Below, one piece after another: positions 1-7,065 of a DNA stretch of 64,000 nt. The notes below the pieces were generated by a model. It ran no database searches and was not told where the DNA came from. It saw only the letters and a list, made by a program, of their open reading frames with translations. The position numbers were made by a program, and so were the translations under genes. Position 1 is the first letter of the stretch. Each line of letters opens with the position of its first letter. This DNA is from Caenispirillum bisanense. Lineage in GTDB: Bacteria > Pseudomonadota > Alphaproteobacteria > Rhodospirillales > Rhodospirillaceae. The DNA is taken from NCBI RefSeq assembly GCF_900230255.1, contig NZ_OCNJ01000004.1, positions 186,001 to 250,000 on the forward strand, written 5' to 3'.

Positions 1-283
1 CGACGATGTGGGCGTCGAAGTCCTCGCGCGCCGCATAGAGATGCTCCAGGTTCTCGTAGAGCACCTCGTCCAGGCGGCGGGCGCCGTAGTCGACGCCTTC
101 GATGCGGCCGAACCAGATGCGGTCGGCCACCAGGATGTGGTTCAGGGTGTTGACGATGGAGCCGAAGAAGCTCGGCCGCGCCTTCGCCGCCTCGCCCGCC
201 GGCAGGGCCAGGCAGGCGTCGTAGAGGCGGCGGTTGGCCCAGGCGTTGTAGCGCGCGAAGGTCTGGTAGTGGGCGGCGATCAT
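1..283 (-). CDS. DinB family protein (partial, C-terminus off the window)
   Basis: The visible 94 residues form the N-terminal part of a DinB-type four-helix protein, a family of mostly uncharacterised metal-binding proteins that includes thiol-dependent transferases. The opening with aromatic residues around Arg11-Ala15 and the helix NTLNHILVADRIWF (about residues 45-58) are typical; His49 is the expected first metal ligand. The remaining ligands lie beyond the left edge. The ATG at 283 overlaps the TGA of the upstream transporter gene by four bases (ATGA), so the two are probably co-translated. The family call is fairly firm, the biochemical function is unknown. Confidence 0.75.
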   Translation of the reverse strand, partial: MIAAHYQTFARYNAWANRRLYDACLALPAGEAAKARPSFFGSIVNTLNHILVADRIWFGRIEGVDYGARRLDEVLYENLEHLYAAREDFDAHIV

Positions 284-1218
284 CCCTGGTCCCCCTGCTT
301 GGCGACGGCCGGCGCCACGACGGCGGCCGGCAGCGGCAGTTTGACACGGCCGCGCGTCAGCACCAGCACGTTGCCCACCAGCACCAGCGCCATGCCCGCC
401 ACCGCCACCGGCGGCCAGTGGTAGCCCTCGAGCACGGTCGAGATGCCGAGCGCGATCACCGGGAACAGCACGCTGGCGTAGGAGGCCCGCGCCGGCCCGA
501 TGCGGCCGAGCAGCGTGAGGTAGAAGCCGAAGCCCAGCACCGACCCGAACAGCGCCAGGTAAACGAGCGCCGCGGCGTATTCCGTCCGCCCGTCCCACGC
601 CCAGTCGATACCCGGCGCGAGCGTGACGTAGAGCGCCGTCGCCACACCGCCGTAAAGCATGCCGAAGGCGTTGGTCTGCAGCACCGGCAGGCCGGCCTTC
701 TGGTTGCGCGACGAGATCATCATGCCGCCGCTGGCGGCCAGCGTGCCGACCAGCGCCAGCGCGACGCCGAGCGTCACGCGGTCGGTCAGGTCGACGCCGC
801 GCAGCTCCGGCCAGAACACCAGGGCGATGCCGGCCAGCCCGATGGCGGCACCCAGCGCCACCCGCGGCTCGATGCGATGGCCGAGGAAGACGGCGCCGAG
901 GAACAGGTTGAACACGATGACGCACGAGAAGGCGACGGCCAGCAGGCCGCTGGTCAGCCACTGCGCCGCCCAGTACATGGGAATGTAGTTGATGCAGAAC
1001 AGCCCGAGGCCTTGCGCCGCCATGAAGAGGTGCTGGCGCCCGGTGAACCGCATGGGCAGCCGGCGCACACCGCACCACGCCATGAGCATGGCGGCGGCCA
1101 GCAGGAAGCGCAGCGCCACCGAAACCTCGGGGGCGACGACGCCCACCTGGTACTTCACGGCGATCCAGGTGGACCCCCAGATGAGCACGACGGCGACGTA
1201 AAGGGCCTGGTTGACCAT
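280..1218 (-). CDS. EamA/DMT family transporter
   Basis: A 312-residue inner-membrane protein with about ten hydrophobic segments, the usual size for drug/metabolite transporter superfamily exporters with two EamA repeats. The start MVNQALYVAVVLIWGSTWIA is the classic first helix, which is why the ATG at 1218 is chosen over an upstream in-frame ATG at 1464 that would add an unrelated Arg-rich stretch overlapping the DUF1127 gene. The substrate cannot be told; relatives export amino acids or other metabolites. The stop codon overlaps the start of the DinB gene, making a two-gene unit. Confidence 0.88.
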   Translation of the reverse strand: MVNQALYVAVVLIWGSTWIAVKYQVGVVAPEVSVALRFLLAAAMLMAWCGVRRLPMRFTGRQHLFMAAQGLGLFCINYIPMYWAAQWLTSGLLAVAFSCVIVFNLFLGAVFLGHRIEPRVALGAAIGLAGIALVFWPELRGVDLTDRVTLGVALALVGTLAASGGMMISSRNQKAGLPVLQTNAFGMLYGGVATALYVTLAPGIDWAWDGRTEYAAALVYLALFGSVLGFGFYLTLLGRIGPARASYASVLFPVIALGISTVLEGYHWPPVAVAGMALVLVGNVLVLTRGRVKLPLPAAVVAPAVAKQGDQG

Positions 1219-1256
1219 GCGAAAGGTCCCGCGCGGGAGGAGGAGGAAGTCGGGTG

Positions 1257-1496
1257 TCAGAAGCGCTCGACGTCGCTCCGCGACAGCCCGAGGTCGGCGA
1301 GGCGGCGGTCGTCGAAGCTGCCGAGCAGGCGGCGCTGGGCGGCCGCTTCCCGGCGCGCCTCGATGCCGTCGAACAGCACGATCATACGGTCTTCCAGACG
1401 CCGGGCCAGGGCCATAACGGCCGGCCCGAAGCCGGACACGGGGGCGAGCGAAGGGGTTTCGCACCGCGCGCTGCGCGGCGAGGCGATGGTGGCCAT
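1257..1496 (-). CDS. DUF1127 domain-containing small protein
   Basis: A 79-residue protein. Its C-terminal part, with RRLLGSFDDRRLADLGLSRSDVERF-like spacing from about residue 55, is the DUF1127 motif (an Arg-rich helix, then L-x-D-[IL]-G-[IL]-x-R). DUF1127 proteins are common small alphaproteobacterial proteins; some have been linked to RNA turnover and stress responses. The N-terminal 50 residues are poorly conserved in such proteins. A good ribosome site (CAGGAGACATCGTC) precedes the ATG. It is divergent from a GcvA-like LysR regulator with about 130 bases between them, so that regulator is a candidate controller. Confidence 0.85.
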   Translation of the reverse strand: MATIASPRSARCETPSLAPVSGFGPAVMALARRLEDRMIVLFDGIEARREAAAQRRLLGSFDDRRLADLGLSRSDVERF

Positions 1497-1603
1497 GACG
1501 ATGTCTCCTGTCGGCGGGAGAGCGGCTTCAGCGCCGCCGTCCCCATGACTCAGGAGTACGCCGATGCTGCAACGCCCACAAACGAGAAGTTCTTGCGGCT
1601 CGC

Positions 1604-1618
1604 ATAAGCACGCCTTAT
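1604..1618. promoter_or_regulatory. Candidate LysR operator (ATAAG-N5-CTTAT)
   Basis: A perfect inverted repeat, ATAAG then CACGC then CTTAT, ends 10 bases before the LysR start codon. It contains the T-N11-A spacing typical of LysR-type binding sites (T1605 to A1617). Position and symmetry suggest autoregulation and possibly control of the divergent DUF1127 gene. The role is inferred. Confidence 0.45.
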
Positions 1619-1628
1619 CCGTAGATGC

Positions 1629-2570
1629 ATGAGACTGCCGCCGCTCAACGCCCTGAGGGTCTTCGAGGCCGCCGCCCGCCACCTGTCCTTCACCAAGGCG
1701 GCGGAGGAGCTGCACGTCACCCAGGCGGCGGTCAGCCAGCAGGTGCGCGGCCTGGAAGAGCAACTGGGCGTGCCCCTGTTCCGCCGCCTCAACCGCGCGC
1801 TGCTGCTCACCGACACCGGCCAGCGCTATGCGGTGGCCGTGCGTGGGGCGCTGGAGCAGATCGCCGAGGCGACGGCGGCCCTGCGGCCGGCGCGCGAGGA
1901 CGACGGCTCCATGACCGTCTCCGTCATGCCGAGCTTCGCCCACAAGTGGCTGATGCCGCGCCTCGGCCGCTTCCTCGACCGCCACCCGGAGATTTCCCTG
2001 CGCGTCCACGCCAGTTTCGAGGCGGTGGACTTCGACCGCGACCGCATCGACTGCGCCCTGCGCCAGGGCACCGGCGGCTACGACGGGCTCTATTCCGAAC
2101 TGCTGCTGGCCGAGGAGGTGACGCCCATGTGCGCCCCCGCCGTGGCGGCGCGCCTGCACGACCCGCGCGACCTGCTGCGCGAGACGCTGCTCTACGACTA
2201 CGGCGCCGACTGGCAGGACTGGCTGGCGGCGGCCGGCGTCACCGGCGGCACCCTGCCCAAGGGGACGGAGTTCTTCGACAGCTCCATGGCGCTGCAGGTG
2301 GCGATGGATGCGCGGGGCGTGGTGCTCGGCCGCACCGGCCTGGCCGCCGACGACCTGGCGAGCGGTCGGCTGGTGGCGCCCTTCCCGGTGCGCCTGCCCT
2401 ATGCCTACGCCACCTGGTTCGTCTGCCCGCGCGGCACCGAGGATCACCCGAAGATCAAGGCCTTCCGCGACTGGCTGCGCGAGGAATGCGCCGCCTTCGG
2501 CAGCGCCGCCCCGCCGGTGCCGCTGCCGCACGTGCCGCTGCGCTCGTTCTTCCCGGGCGACGACCGCTGA
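1629..2570 (+). CDS. LysR family transcriptional regulator, GcvA-like
   Basis: A 313-residue LysR-type regulator. Residues 1-65 hold the winged helix-turn-helix with the GcvA-type opening RLPPLNALRVFEAAARHLSF and recognition helix VTQAAVSQQVRGLEEQLG. The rest is a periplasmic-binding-protein-like effector domain of normal length. GcvA-type members have varied targets, so glycine cleavage control should not be assumed. The neighbour on the other strand is the DUF1127 gene, and an inverted repeat with T-N11-A spacing lies just before this start. Convergent with the small secreted protein gene downstream. Confidence 0.93.
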   Translation: MRLPPLNALRVFEAAARHLSFTKAAEELHVTQAAVSQQVRGLEEQLGVPLFRRLNRALLLTDTGQRYAVAVRGALEQIAEATAALRPAREDDGSMTVSVMPSFAHKWLMPRLGRFLDRHPEISLRVHASFEAVDFDRDRIDCALRQGTGGYDGLYSELLLAEEVTPMCAPAVAARLHDPRDLLRETLLYDYGADWQDWLAAAGVTGGTLPKGTEFFDSSMALQVAMDARGVVLGRTGLAADDLASGRLVAPFPVRLPYAYATWFVCPRGTEDHPKIKAFRDWLREECAAFGSAAPPVPLPHVPLRSFFPGDDR

Positions 2571-2596
2571 CGCGGCCTCGGGCCTGGGAACGTCCG

Positions 2597-2947
2597 TCAG
2601 GGCGCGACGAAGACCTTGCAGTCGGAATAGCCGTCGTTGACGAAGTGATAGGTGCGGTCGGCGACGGCCTTGCCGTGCGGATCGCTCAGGTTCCAGCCGC
2701 GCTTGGCGACGCCCGTGTTGCCGCGGCCGATGTTGTCCTTGCCCGTGTACCAGATCTTCAGGCGGTTCTTCTGCACCTGGTTGAACTGGTCCCGCCGGCA
2801 CAGCATCGACAGTTCCTTGTCCAGCTTGCCGACGTCCCAATAGGGCTTGTTGGTCCAGGCGTAGGTGGAGCCCGCATGGGCGACGGGCACCGCGGCGGCG
2901 AAACCGGCGGCGGCGGCGACCAGGAACAGGGCGAGGCGGTTCGGCAT
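2597..2947 (-). CDS. Small secreted hypothetical protein
   Basis: A 116-residue protein with a clear signal peptide: Arg near the start, a hydrophobic run LALFLVAAAAGFAAAVP, and AHA as the probable cleavage site near residue 25. The mature part is about 90 residues with two cysteines (in LCRRD and DCKVF), which could form a disulfide in the periplasm. The start at 2947 is chosen because it places the signal peptide at the N-terminus; the upstream in-frame ATG at 2989 adds a non-signal stretch. I do not recognise the family. It stands alone between two plus-strand genes. Confidence 0.7.
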   Translation of the reverse strand: MPNRLALFLVAAAAGFAAAVPVAHAGSTYAWTNKPYWDVGKLDKELSMLCRRDQFNQVQKNRLKIWYTGKDNIGRGNTGVAKRGWNLSDPHGKAVADRTYHFVNDGYSDCKVFVAP

Positions 2948-3019
2948 GGGGATCCTCAGCGTCCGGCGACTTGCGCGAGGCGCGATCATCAGGCACCACT
3001 TTCCGCGTAACGCTTCCGG

Positions 3020-3475
3020 ATGTCAAACACCGTGACGGCCTGGACCACCCACCCCGACCGCCTGCCGGCCGCCCCCGGCGCCTATGCCCTGCTCATCCGC
3101 CTGCCGCGCCGCTGCCCGTTGCCGCCGCGCTTCGGGCCGAGCGCCGCGTTGCCGGCCGGGCGCTACCTCTACCTGGGCTCGGCCAGGGGCGGCGGCGGCA
3201 TCCGCGCCCGCTGCACGCGGCACATGGCGGCGGACAAGACCCTGCGCTGGCACGTCGACTGGCTGACGACGCAGCCCGGCACCACCGTGCGCGCCGCGCC
3301 CTTTCCCGGCGGCGACGAATGCGCCCTGACGGCGCGGGCGCTCGCGGCCGGGGCGACGGCGCCGGTGCCCGGCCTGGGGGCCAGCGACTGCCCGCGGTGC
3401 GCCGCCCACCTCCTCCACCTGCCCGCCGCCCTCGACCTGCGGGCGGTGGCCGCAGCCCTCGCCGGTGGTGAATGA
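3020..3475 (+). CDS. DUF123 / GIY-YIG-like nuclease family protein
   Basis: A 151-residue protein matching the DUF123 family, a GIY-YIG-related fold also found fused to endonuclease III in some archaea. The family pattern is visible as GAYALLIRL (about residues 20-28), AGRYLYLGSARGGGG (46-60), RHMAADKTLRWHVDWL (about 67-82) and a C-terminal Cys pair in SDCPRCAAHLLHL. The GIY and YIG elements correspond to GAY and YLG. Nuclease activity is plausible but not shown for most members. The gene ends about 40 bases before the cobalamin riboswitch, with no visible functional tie to it. Confidence 0.8.
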   Translation: MSNTVTAWTTHPDRLPAAPGAYALLIRLPRRCPLPPRFGPSAALPAGRYLYLGSARGGGGIRARCTRHMAADKTLRWHVDWLTTQPGTTVRAAPFPGGDECALTARALAAGATAPVPGLGASDCPRCAAHLLHLPAALDLRAVAAALAGGE

Positions 3476-3512
3476 CGATTGATTCGCGGTCGCAGAAGAG
3501 GGTATGTCCAAG

Positions 3513-3702
3513 GGGCATGGGTTTCCGACAGGCAAAGCCTGGGAATTAATAGGGAACACGGAAGGGATGACCCGATCGGGGCCCGCGCCGTGACTGCCCC
3601 CGCAACTGTGAGCGCGAGCCGCTTCCGCACGCCACTGGACGAAACGGTCCGGGAAGGAGGAAGCCGGTGACGAAGCGCGAGTCAGGAGACCTGCCCATGC
3701 GT
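3513..3702 (+). promoter_or_regulatory. Cobalamin (adenosylcobalamin) riboswitch
   Basis: The conserved core of the cobalamin riboswitch is readable in order: AATAGGGAACACGG near 3548, CTGCCCCCGCAACTGT at 3594-3609, GCCACTG at 3631-3637, GGGAAGG at 3651, and the B12-box segment GAGTCAGGAGACCTGCC near 3679-3695. A closing P1 stem is formed by GCATGGG (3515-3521) with CCCATGC (3694-3700). Two further hairpins follow, GGCCGG/CCGGCC at 3713-3731 and GCGCAC/GTGCGC at 3738-3754, the second ending just before the ribosome site. They may serve as the expression platform. It should switch off the downstream permease when cobalamin is plentiful. Confidence 0.96.
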
Positions 3703-3769
3703 CGCCCATTGGGGCCGGCATGAAACCGGCCGTCCTTGCGCACGGAGGGTGCGCGAAAGGAGCAACGCC

Positions 3770-4450
3770 ATGCATATCGAACCGGGCATCGTCGACGGTG
3801 CCAAGATCCTGCTCAGCTACGGTACCGCCGGGGCCTGTGGCCTCTACGCCCTGAAGAAGGCCGCCGAGACCGTCCGTGACGACGGCGCCGCCGCCTTCCT
3901 GACGCGCAGCGTGCTGTCGACCGCCGCCGTGTTCTGCTTCTTCGAGGTCTTCCCGCACCACCCCGTGGGCGTGTCGGAGGTCCACCTGATCCTGGGCTCG
4001 ACCCTGTTCCTGCTGTTCGGCGCAGCGCCCGCCGCCTTCGGCCTCGCCGCCGGCCTGCTGGTCCAGGGCGTGTTCTTCGCGCCGTTCGACCTGCCGCAAT
4101 ACGGCATGAACGTCACCACCCTGCTGGTGCCGCTGTTCGCCCTGAGCGCCCTCGCCGGCCGCATCATCCCGCCCAAGACGCCGTACACCGAGGTCAAGTA
4201 CGGCCAGGCGCTGGCGCTGTCCACCGCCTACCAGGGCGGCGTGGTGGCGTGGGTCGCCTTCTGGGCCATCTACGGCCACGGCTTCACCGCCGAGACCTTC
4301 GCCAGCGTCGGCACCTTCGGCGCCGCCTACATGACCGTCATCATCGTCGAGCCGCTGGCCGACCTGGCGGTGCTGGCCGCCGCCAAGGCGATGCGCCGCC
4401 TGCACGACAGCAAGGCCTTCCACGCCCGGCTCTACCATCCGGCCGTGTGA
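3770..4450 (+). CDS. CbiM-type energy-coupling factor cobalt transporter permease
   Basis: A 226-residue membrane protein with about six hydrophobic helices. It begins MHIEPG, and in CbiM/NikM proteins the N-terminal Met-His pair helps bind the metal. The segment HHPVGVSEVHLILGSTLFLL and the following QGVFFAPFDLPQYGMN match the conserved core of the CbiM/NikM family. It is the only gene under the cobalamin riboswitch, which fits cobalt uptake for vitamin B12 synthesis. No CbiQ, CbiN or CbiO partner is adjacent, so its energising partners lie elsewhere or it acts differently. The ATG at 3770 is preferred over one at 3749 because of the AAAGGAG ribosome site and the conserved MHIEPG start. Confidence 0.88.
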   Translation: MHIEPGIVDGAKILLSYGTAGACGLYALKKAAETVRDDGAAAFLTRSVLSTAAVFCFFEVFPHHPVGVSEVHLILGSTLFLLFGAAPAAFGLAAGLLVQGVFFAPFDLPQYGMNVTTLLVPLFALSALAGRIIPPKTPYTEVKYGQALALSTAYQGGVVAWVAFWAIYGHGFTAETFASVGTFGAAYMTVIIVEPLADLAVLAAAKAMRRLHDSKAFHARLYHPAV

Positions 4451-4474
4451 GGCGGGCTTCCGTCGAGTCATGAA

Positions 4475-4502
4475 AAAGAGGGGGGCTGCGGCCCCCCTCT
4501 TC
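4475..4502. terminator. Rho-independent terminator, bidirectional
   Basis: A hairpin of AAGAGGGGGGC and GCCCCCCTCTT with a short TGCG loop, flanked by an A run on the left, lies between the convergent CbiM-type gene and parE. It can end transcripts from both sides; the T run is better for the minus strand. Confidence 0.8.
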
Positions 4503-4531
4503 GCGTCCGGGTCGTCGCGGCGACCGGTGTG

Positions 4532-6520
4532 TCAGATGTCCAGCTCTTCCACGAAGCGGGCGTTTTCCTGGATGAACTGGAAGCGCAGCTCCGGCTTGCG
4601 GCCCATGAGGCGTTCCACTAGACGCGCGGTGCTGGCGGCGTCCTCGCGGCTTTCCTCGGTGCGCACGTCGGGGATGCTGACGCGCAAAAGGGTGCGCGTC
4701 GCCGGGTTCATGGTGGTTTCCTTCAGCTGCATGGGCGGCATTTCACCCAGGCCCTTGAAGCGGCTGATCTCCACCTTGGCGTTGGCCTTGAACTCGGACT
4801 TCAGCAGGCGTTCCTTGTCGGCATCGTCGCGCGCATAGATGCTCTTGCCGCCGTGGGTCAGGCGGTAGAGCGGCGGCATGGCGAGATAGAGGTGGCCGTT
4901 CTCGATGAGCTTCGGCATCTCGCGGTAGAAGAACGTCATCAGCAGGCTGGCGATGTGGGCGCCGTCGACGTCGGCGTCGGTCATGATGATGACCTTCTCG
5001 TAGCGCAGCTTCTCGTCGTCGTAGCGGTCGCGGGCGCCACAGCCGAGCGCCTCCAGCAGGTCGGTCAGTTCCTGGTTGGCGCGCAGCTTCTCGTTGGAGG
5101 CCGAGGCGACGTTGAGGATCTTGCCGCGCAGGGGCAGCACAGCCTGGGTCTCGCGCATGCGGGCCTGCTTGGCCGAGCCGCCGGCCGAGTCGCCCTCCAC
5201 CAGGAACAGTTCGGTCCCTTGCGCGATGGAGCGCGAGCAGTCGGCCAGCTTGCCGGGCAGGCGGAGCTTCTTGGTGGCGGTCTTGCGGGTCGTCTCCTTG
5301 TCCGCCTTGCGGCGGGCGCGTTCGTCGGCGCGCGTCAGGGCGTGGGTGAGCAGGGCGTTGGCGGCCTGGGCGTCGCCCGACAGCCAGTGGTCGAACTGGT
5401 CCTTCATGGCCTGCTCGACCAGCCGCGTCGCCTCGGCGCTCGCCAGCTTTTCCTTGGTCTGGCCCTGGAACTGCGGCTCGCGGATGAAGCACGACAGCAT
5501 GACGCAGGCGCCGCCCAGCACGTCCTCGGCCGTCAGGTTGGCGGCCTTCTTGGTGTTGGTCATGTCGCCGAAGGCGCGCAGGCCCTTGGTCAGCGCGTTG
5601 CGCAGGCCCTGTTCGTGGGTGCCGCCTTCGGGCGTCGGCACGGTGTTGCAGTAGGAGGAGAAGAACGCCTCCTGGTCTTCCGGCCAGGCGATGGCCCATT
5701 CCACCGCGCCCATGTCGTCGGGGAAATCCTGGCGGCCGGCGAAGACGGCGGGGGTGACGGTCTCGCGCCCCTCCATCAGCTCGGCCAGGAAGTCGGTCAG
5801 GCCGTTGGGGAAGTGAAGCTCGGCGCTCTGCGGCGTCGGGTTGTCTTCCTTGATGAGCTCGGGCGCGCAGCTCCAGCGGATGCGCACGCCGCGGAACAGG
5901 TAGGCCTTGGACCGCGTCATGCGGTACATGGTGCCCGGCTTGAAGCGGGCACGCGGGCCGAAGATGTCGGGGTCGGGGTGGAACACCACCGTGGTGCCGC
6001 GGCGGTTCTGCACCGTGCCGAGGTCTTCGAGGCCGGTGACGGGCACGCCGCGCGAGTACTTCTGCCGCACCAGCTTGCGGTCGCGGGCGACTTCCACCGT
6101 CAGGCTGTCGGACAGCGCGTTGACCACCGACACGCCGACGCCGTGCAGGCCGCCGGACACCTTGTAGGCGCCGCCGCCGAACTTGCCGCCCGAGTGCAGG
6201 GTGGTGAAGATCACCTCCAGCGCCGACTTCCCCGGGTACTTGGGGTGGGGGTCGACGGGGATGCCGCGGCCGTTGTCGCGGATGGTCACCACGTTGTCGA
6301 GGCCCAGCTCCACGTCGATGACGGTGGCGTGGCCGGCCACCGCTTCGTCCATGGCGTTGTCGAGGATCTCCGCCACCAGGTGGTGGAGAGCCTTCTCGTC
6401 GGTGCCGCCGATGTACATGCCGGGCCGCTTGCGGACGGGCTCCAGGCCCTCCAGGACCTCGATGTCCTTGGCGGTGTACTCGGTGACCTTGGCGGCGGTG
6501 TTCTGGAAGAGATCGGACAT
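4532..6520 (-). CDS. parE: DNA topoisomerase IV subunit B
   Basis: A 662-residue type IIA topoisomerase B subunit that, with ParC, decatenates daughter chromosomes. The GHKL ATPase region shows EILDNAMDEAVAGHA, DNGRGIPV and GGLHGVGVSVVNALS in the first 130 residues. The TOPRIM domain shows EGDSAGGSAKQARM, PLRGKILNV and the metal-binding DADVDGAHI. The length and the direct join of TOPRIM to a short C-terminus ending near FQFIQENARFVEELDI favour ParE over GyrB, which usually carries an insert in gammaproteobacteria and is longer in alphaproteobacteria. The start MSDLF at 6520 is chosen because a strong promoter ends seven bases upstream, excluding the in-frame ATGs further out. Confidence 0.93.
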   Translation of the reverse strand: MSDLFQNTAAKVTEYTAKDIEVLEGLEPVRKRPGMYIGGTDEKALHHLVAEILDNAMDEAVAGHATVIDVELGLDNVVTIRDNGRGIPVDPHPKYPGKSALEVIFTTLHSGGKFGGGAYKVSGGLHGVGVSVVNALSDSLTVEVARDRKLVRQKYSRGVPVTGLEDLGTVQNRRGTTVVFHPDPDIFGPRARFKPGTMYRMTRSKAYLFRGVRIRWSCAPELIKEDNPTPQSAELHFPNGLTDFLAELMEGRETVTPAVFAGRQDFPDDMGAVEWAIAWPEDQEAFFSSYCNTVPTPEGGTHEQGLRNALTKGLRAFGDMTNTKKAANLTAEDVLGGACVMLSCFIREPQFQGQTKEKLASAEATRLVEQAMKDQFDHWLSGDAQAANALLTHALTRADERARRKADKETTRKTATKKLRLPGKLADCSRSIAQGTELFLVEGDSAGGSAKQARMRETQAVLPLRGKILNVASASNEKLRANQELTDLLEALGCGARDRYDDEKLRYEKVIIMTDADVDGAHIASLLMTFFYREMPKLIENGHLYLAMPPLYRLTHGGKSIYARDDADKERLLKSEFKANAKVEISRFKGLGEMPPMQLKETTMNPATRTLLRVSIPDVRTEESREDAASTARLVERLMGRKPELRFQFIQENARFVEELDI

Positions 6521-6527
6521 GGCGCGC

Positions 6528-6556
6528 ATTATAGGGAGCGCCCCGCACAGCGGCAA
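6528..6556 (-). promoter_or_regulatory. Sigma-70 type promoter of parE, predicted leaderless
   Basis: Reading the minus strand, TTGCCG (6556-6551), a 17-base spacer, and a perfect TATAAT (6533-6528) are followed by only seven bases before the parE ATG (6520). A start site at the usual distance would fall on or next to the A of the start codon, so the mRNA would have almost no 5' leader. Confidence 0.65.
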
Positions 6557-6636
6557 GACGATGAAGTGGCCGCGCGCCGCCGGCGCCGCTATATGTTGTG
6601 CAGCCTATTTCCGACCCTTCCGAAGGACCGACACCC

Positions 6637-7032
6637 ATGTCCGCCGACCACGAGACGCCCCAGGGCGAGATCATGATCCGCACCCTCGCCATGCCGGCCG
6701 ATACCAACCCGGCGGGCGACATTTTCGGCGGCTGGCTCATGAGCCAGATGGACCTGGCGGGCGGCATGGCGGCGGGGCACCGCGCCGACGGCCGCGTCGC
6801 CACGGTGGCCGCCGACCGCATGACCTTCCACCGTCCCGTGCGGGTCGGCGACGAGCTGACCTGCTACACCCGCGTCACCCGCGTCGGCCGCACCTCCCTC
6901 GCCGTCGCCATCGAGGCCTGGGTCCGCCGGCGCGGCAACGGCCAGCTGGAGAAGGTGACCGAGGGCACCTTCACCTTCGTCGCCATCGACGAAAACGGAC
7001 GCCCGCGCGAGGTTCCCCCCGCACGGGCGTGA
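6637..7032 (+). CDS. yciA: Acyl-CoA thioesterase, YciA family
   Basis: A 131-residue single hotdog-fold thioesterase that hydrolyses acyl-CoA to free acid and CoA. The family signature PADTNPAGDIFGGWLMSQMD (about residues 18-37) holds the N/D active-site region and the central helix; TFHRPVRVGDELTCYTRV is the next conserved strand pair. The ATG at 6637 is preferred over 6598 because GAAGGA lies at the right distance and the conserved core then starts near residue 10. It is divergent from parE and convergent with the chemoreceptor. Confidence 0.88.
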   Translation: MSADHETPQGEIMIRTLAMPADTNPAGDIFGGWLMSQMDLAGGMAAGHRADGRVATVAADRMTFHRPVRVGDELTCYTRVTRVGRTSLAVAIEAWVRRRGNGQLEKVTEGTFTFVAIDENGRPREVPPARA

Positions 7033-7065
7033 CGGTCTTCCGGCAGTGGCGCGAGGGTGAGGCCG

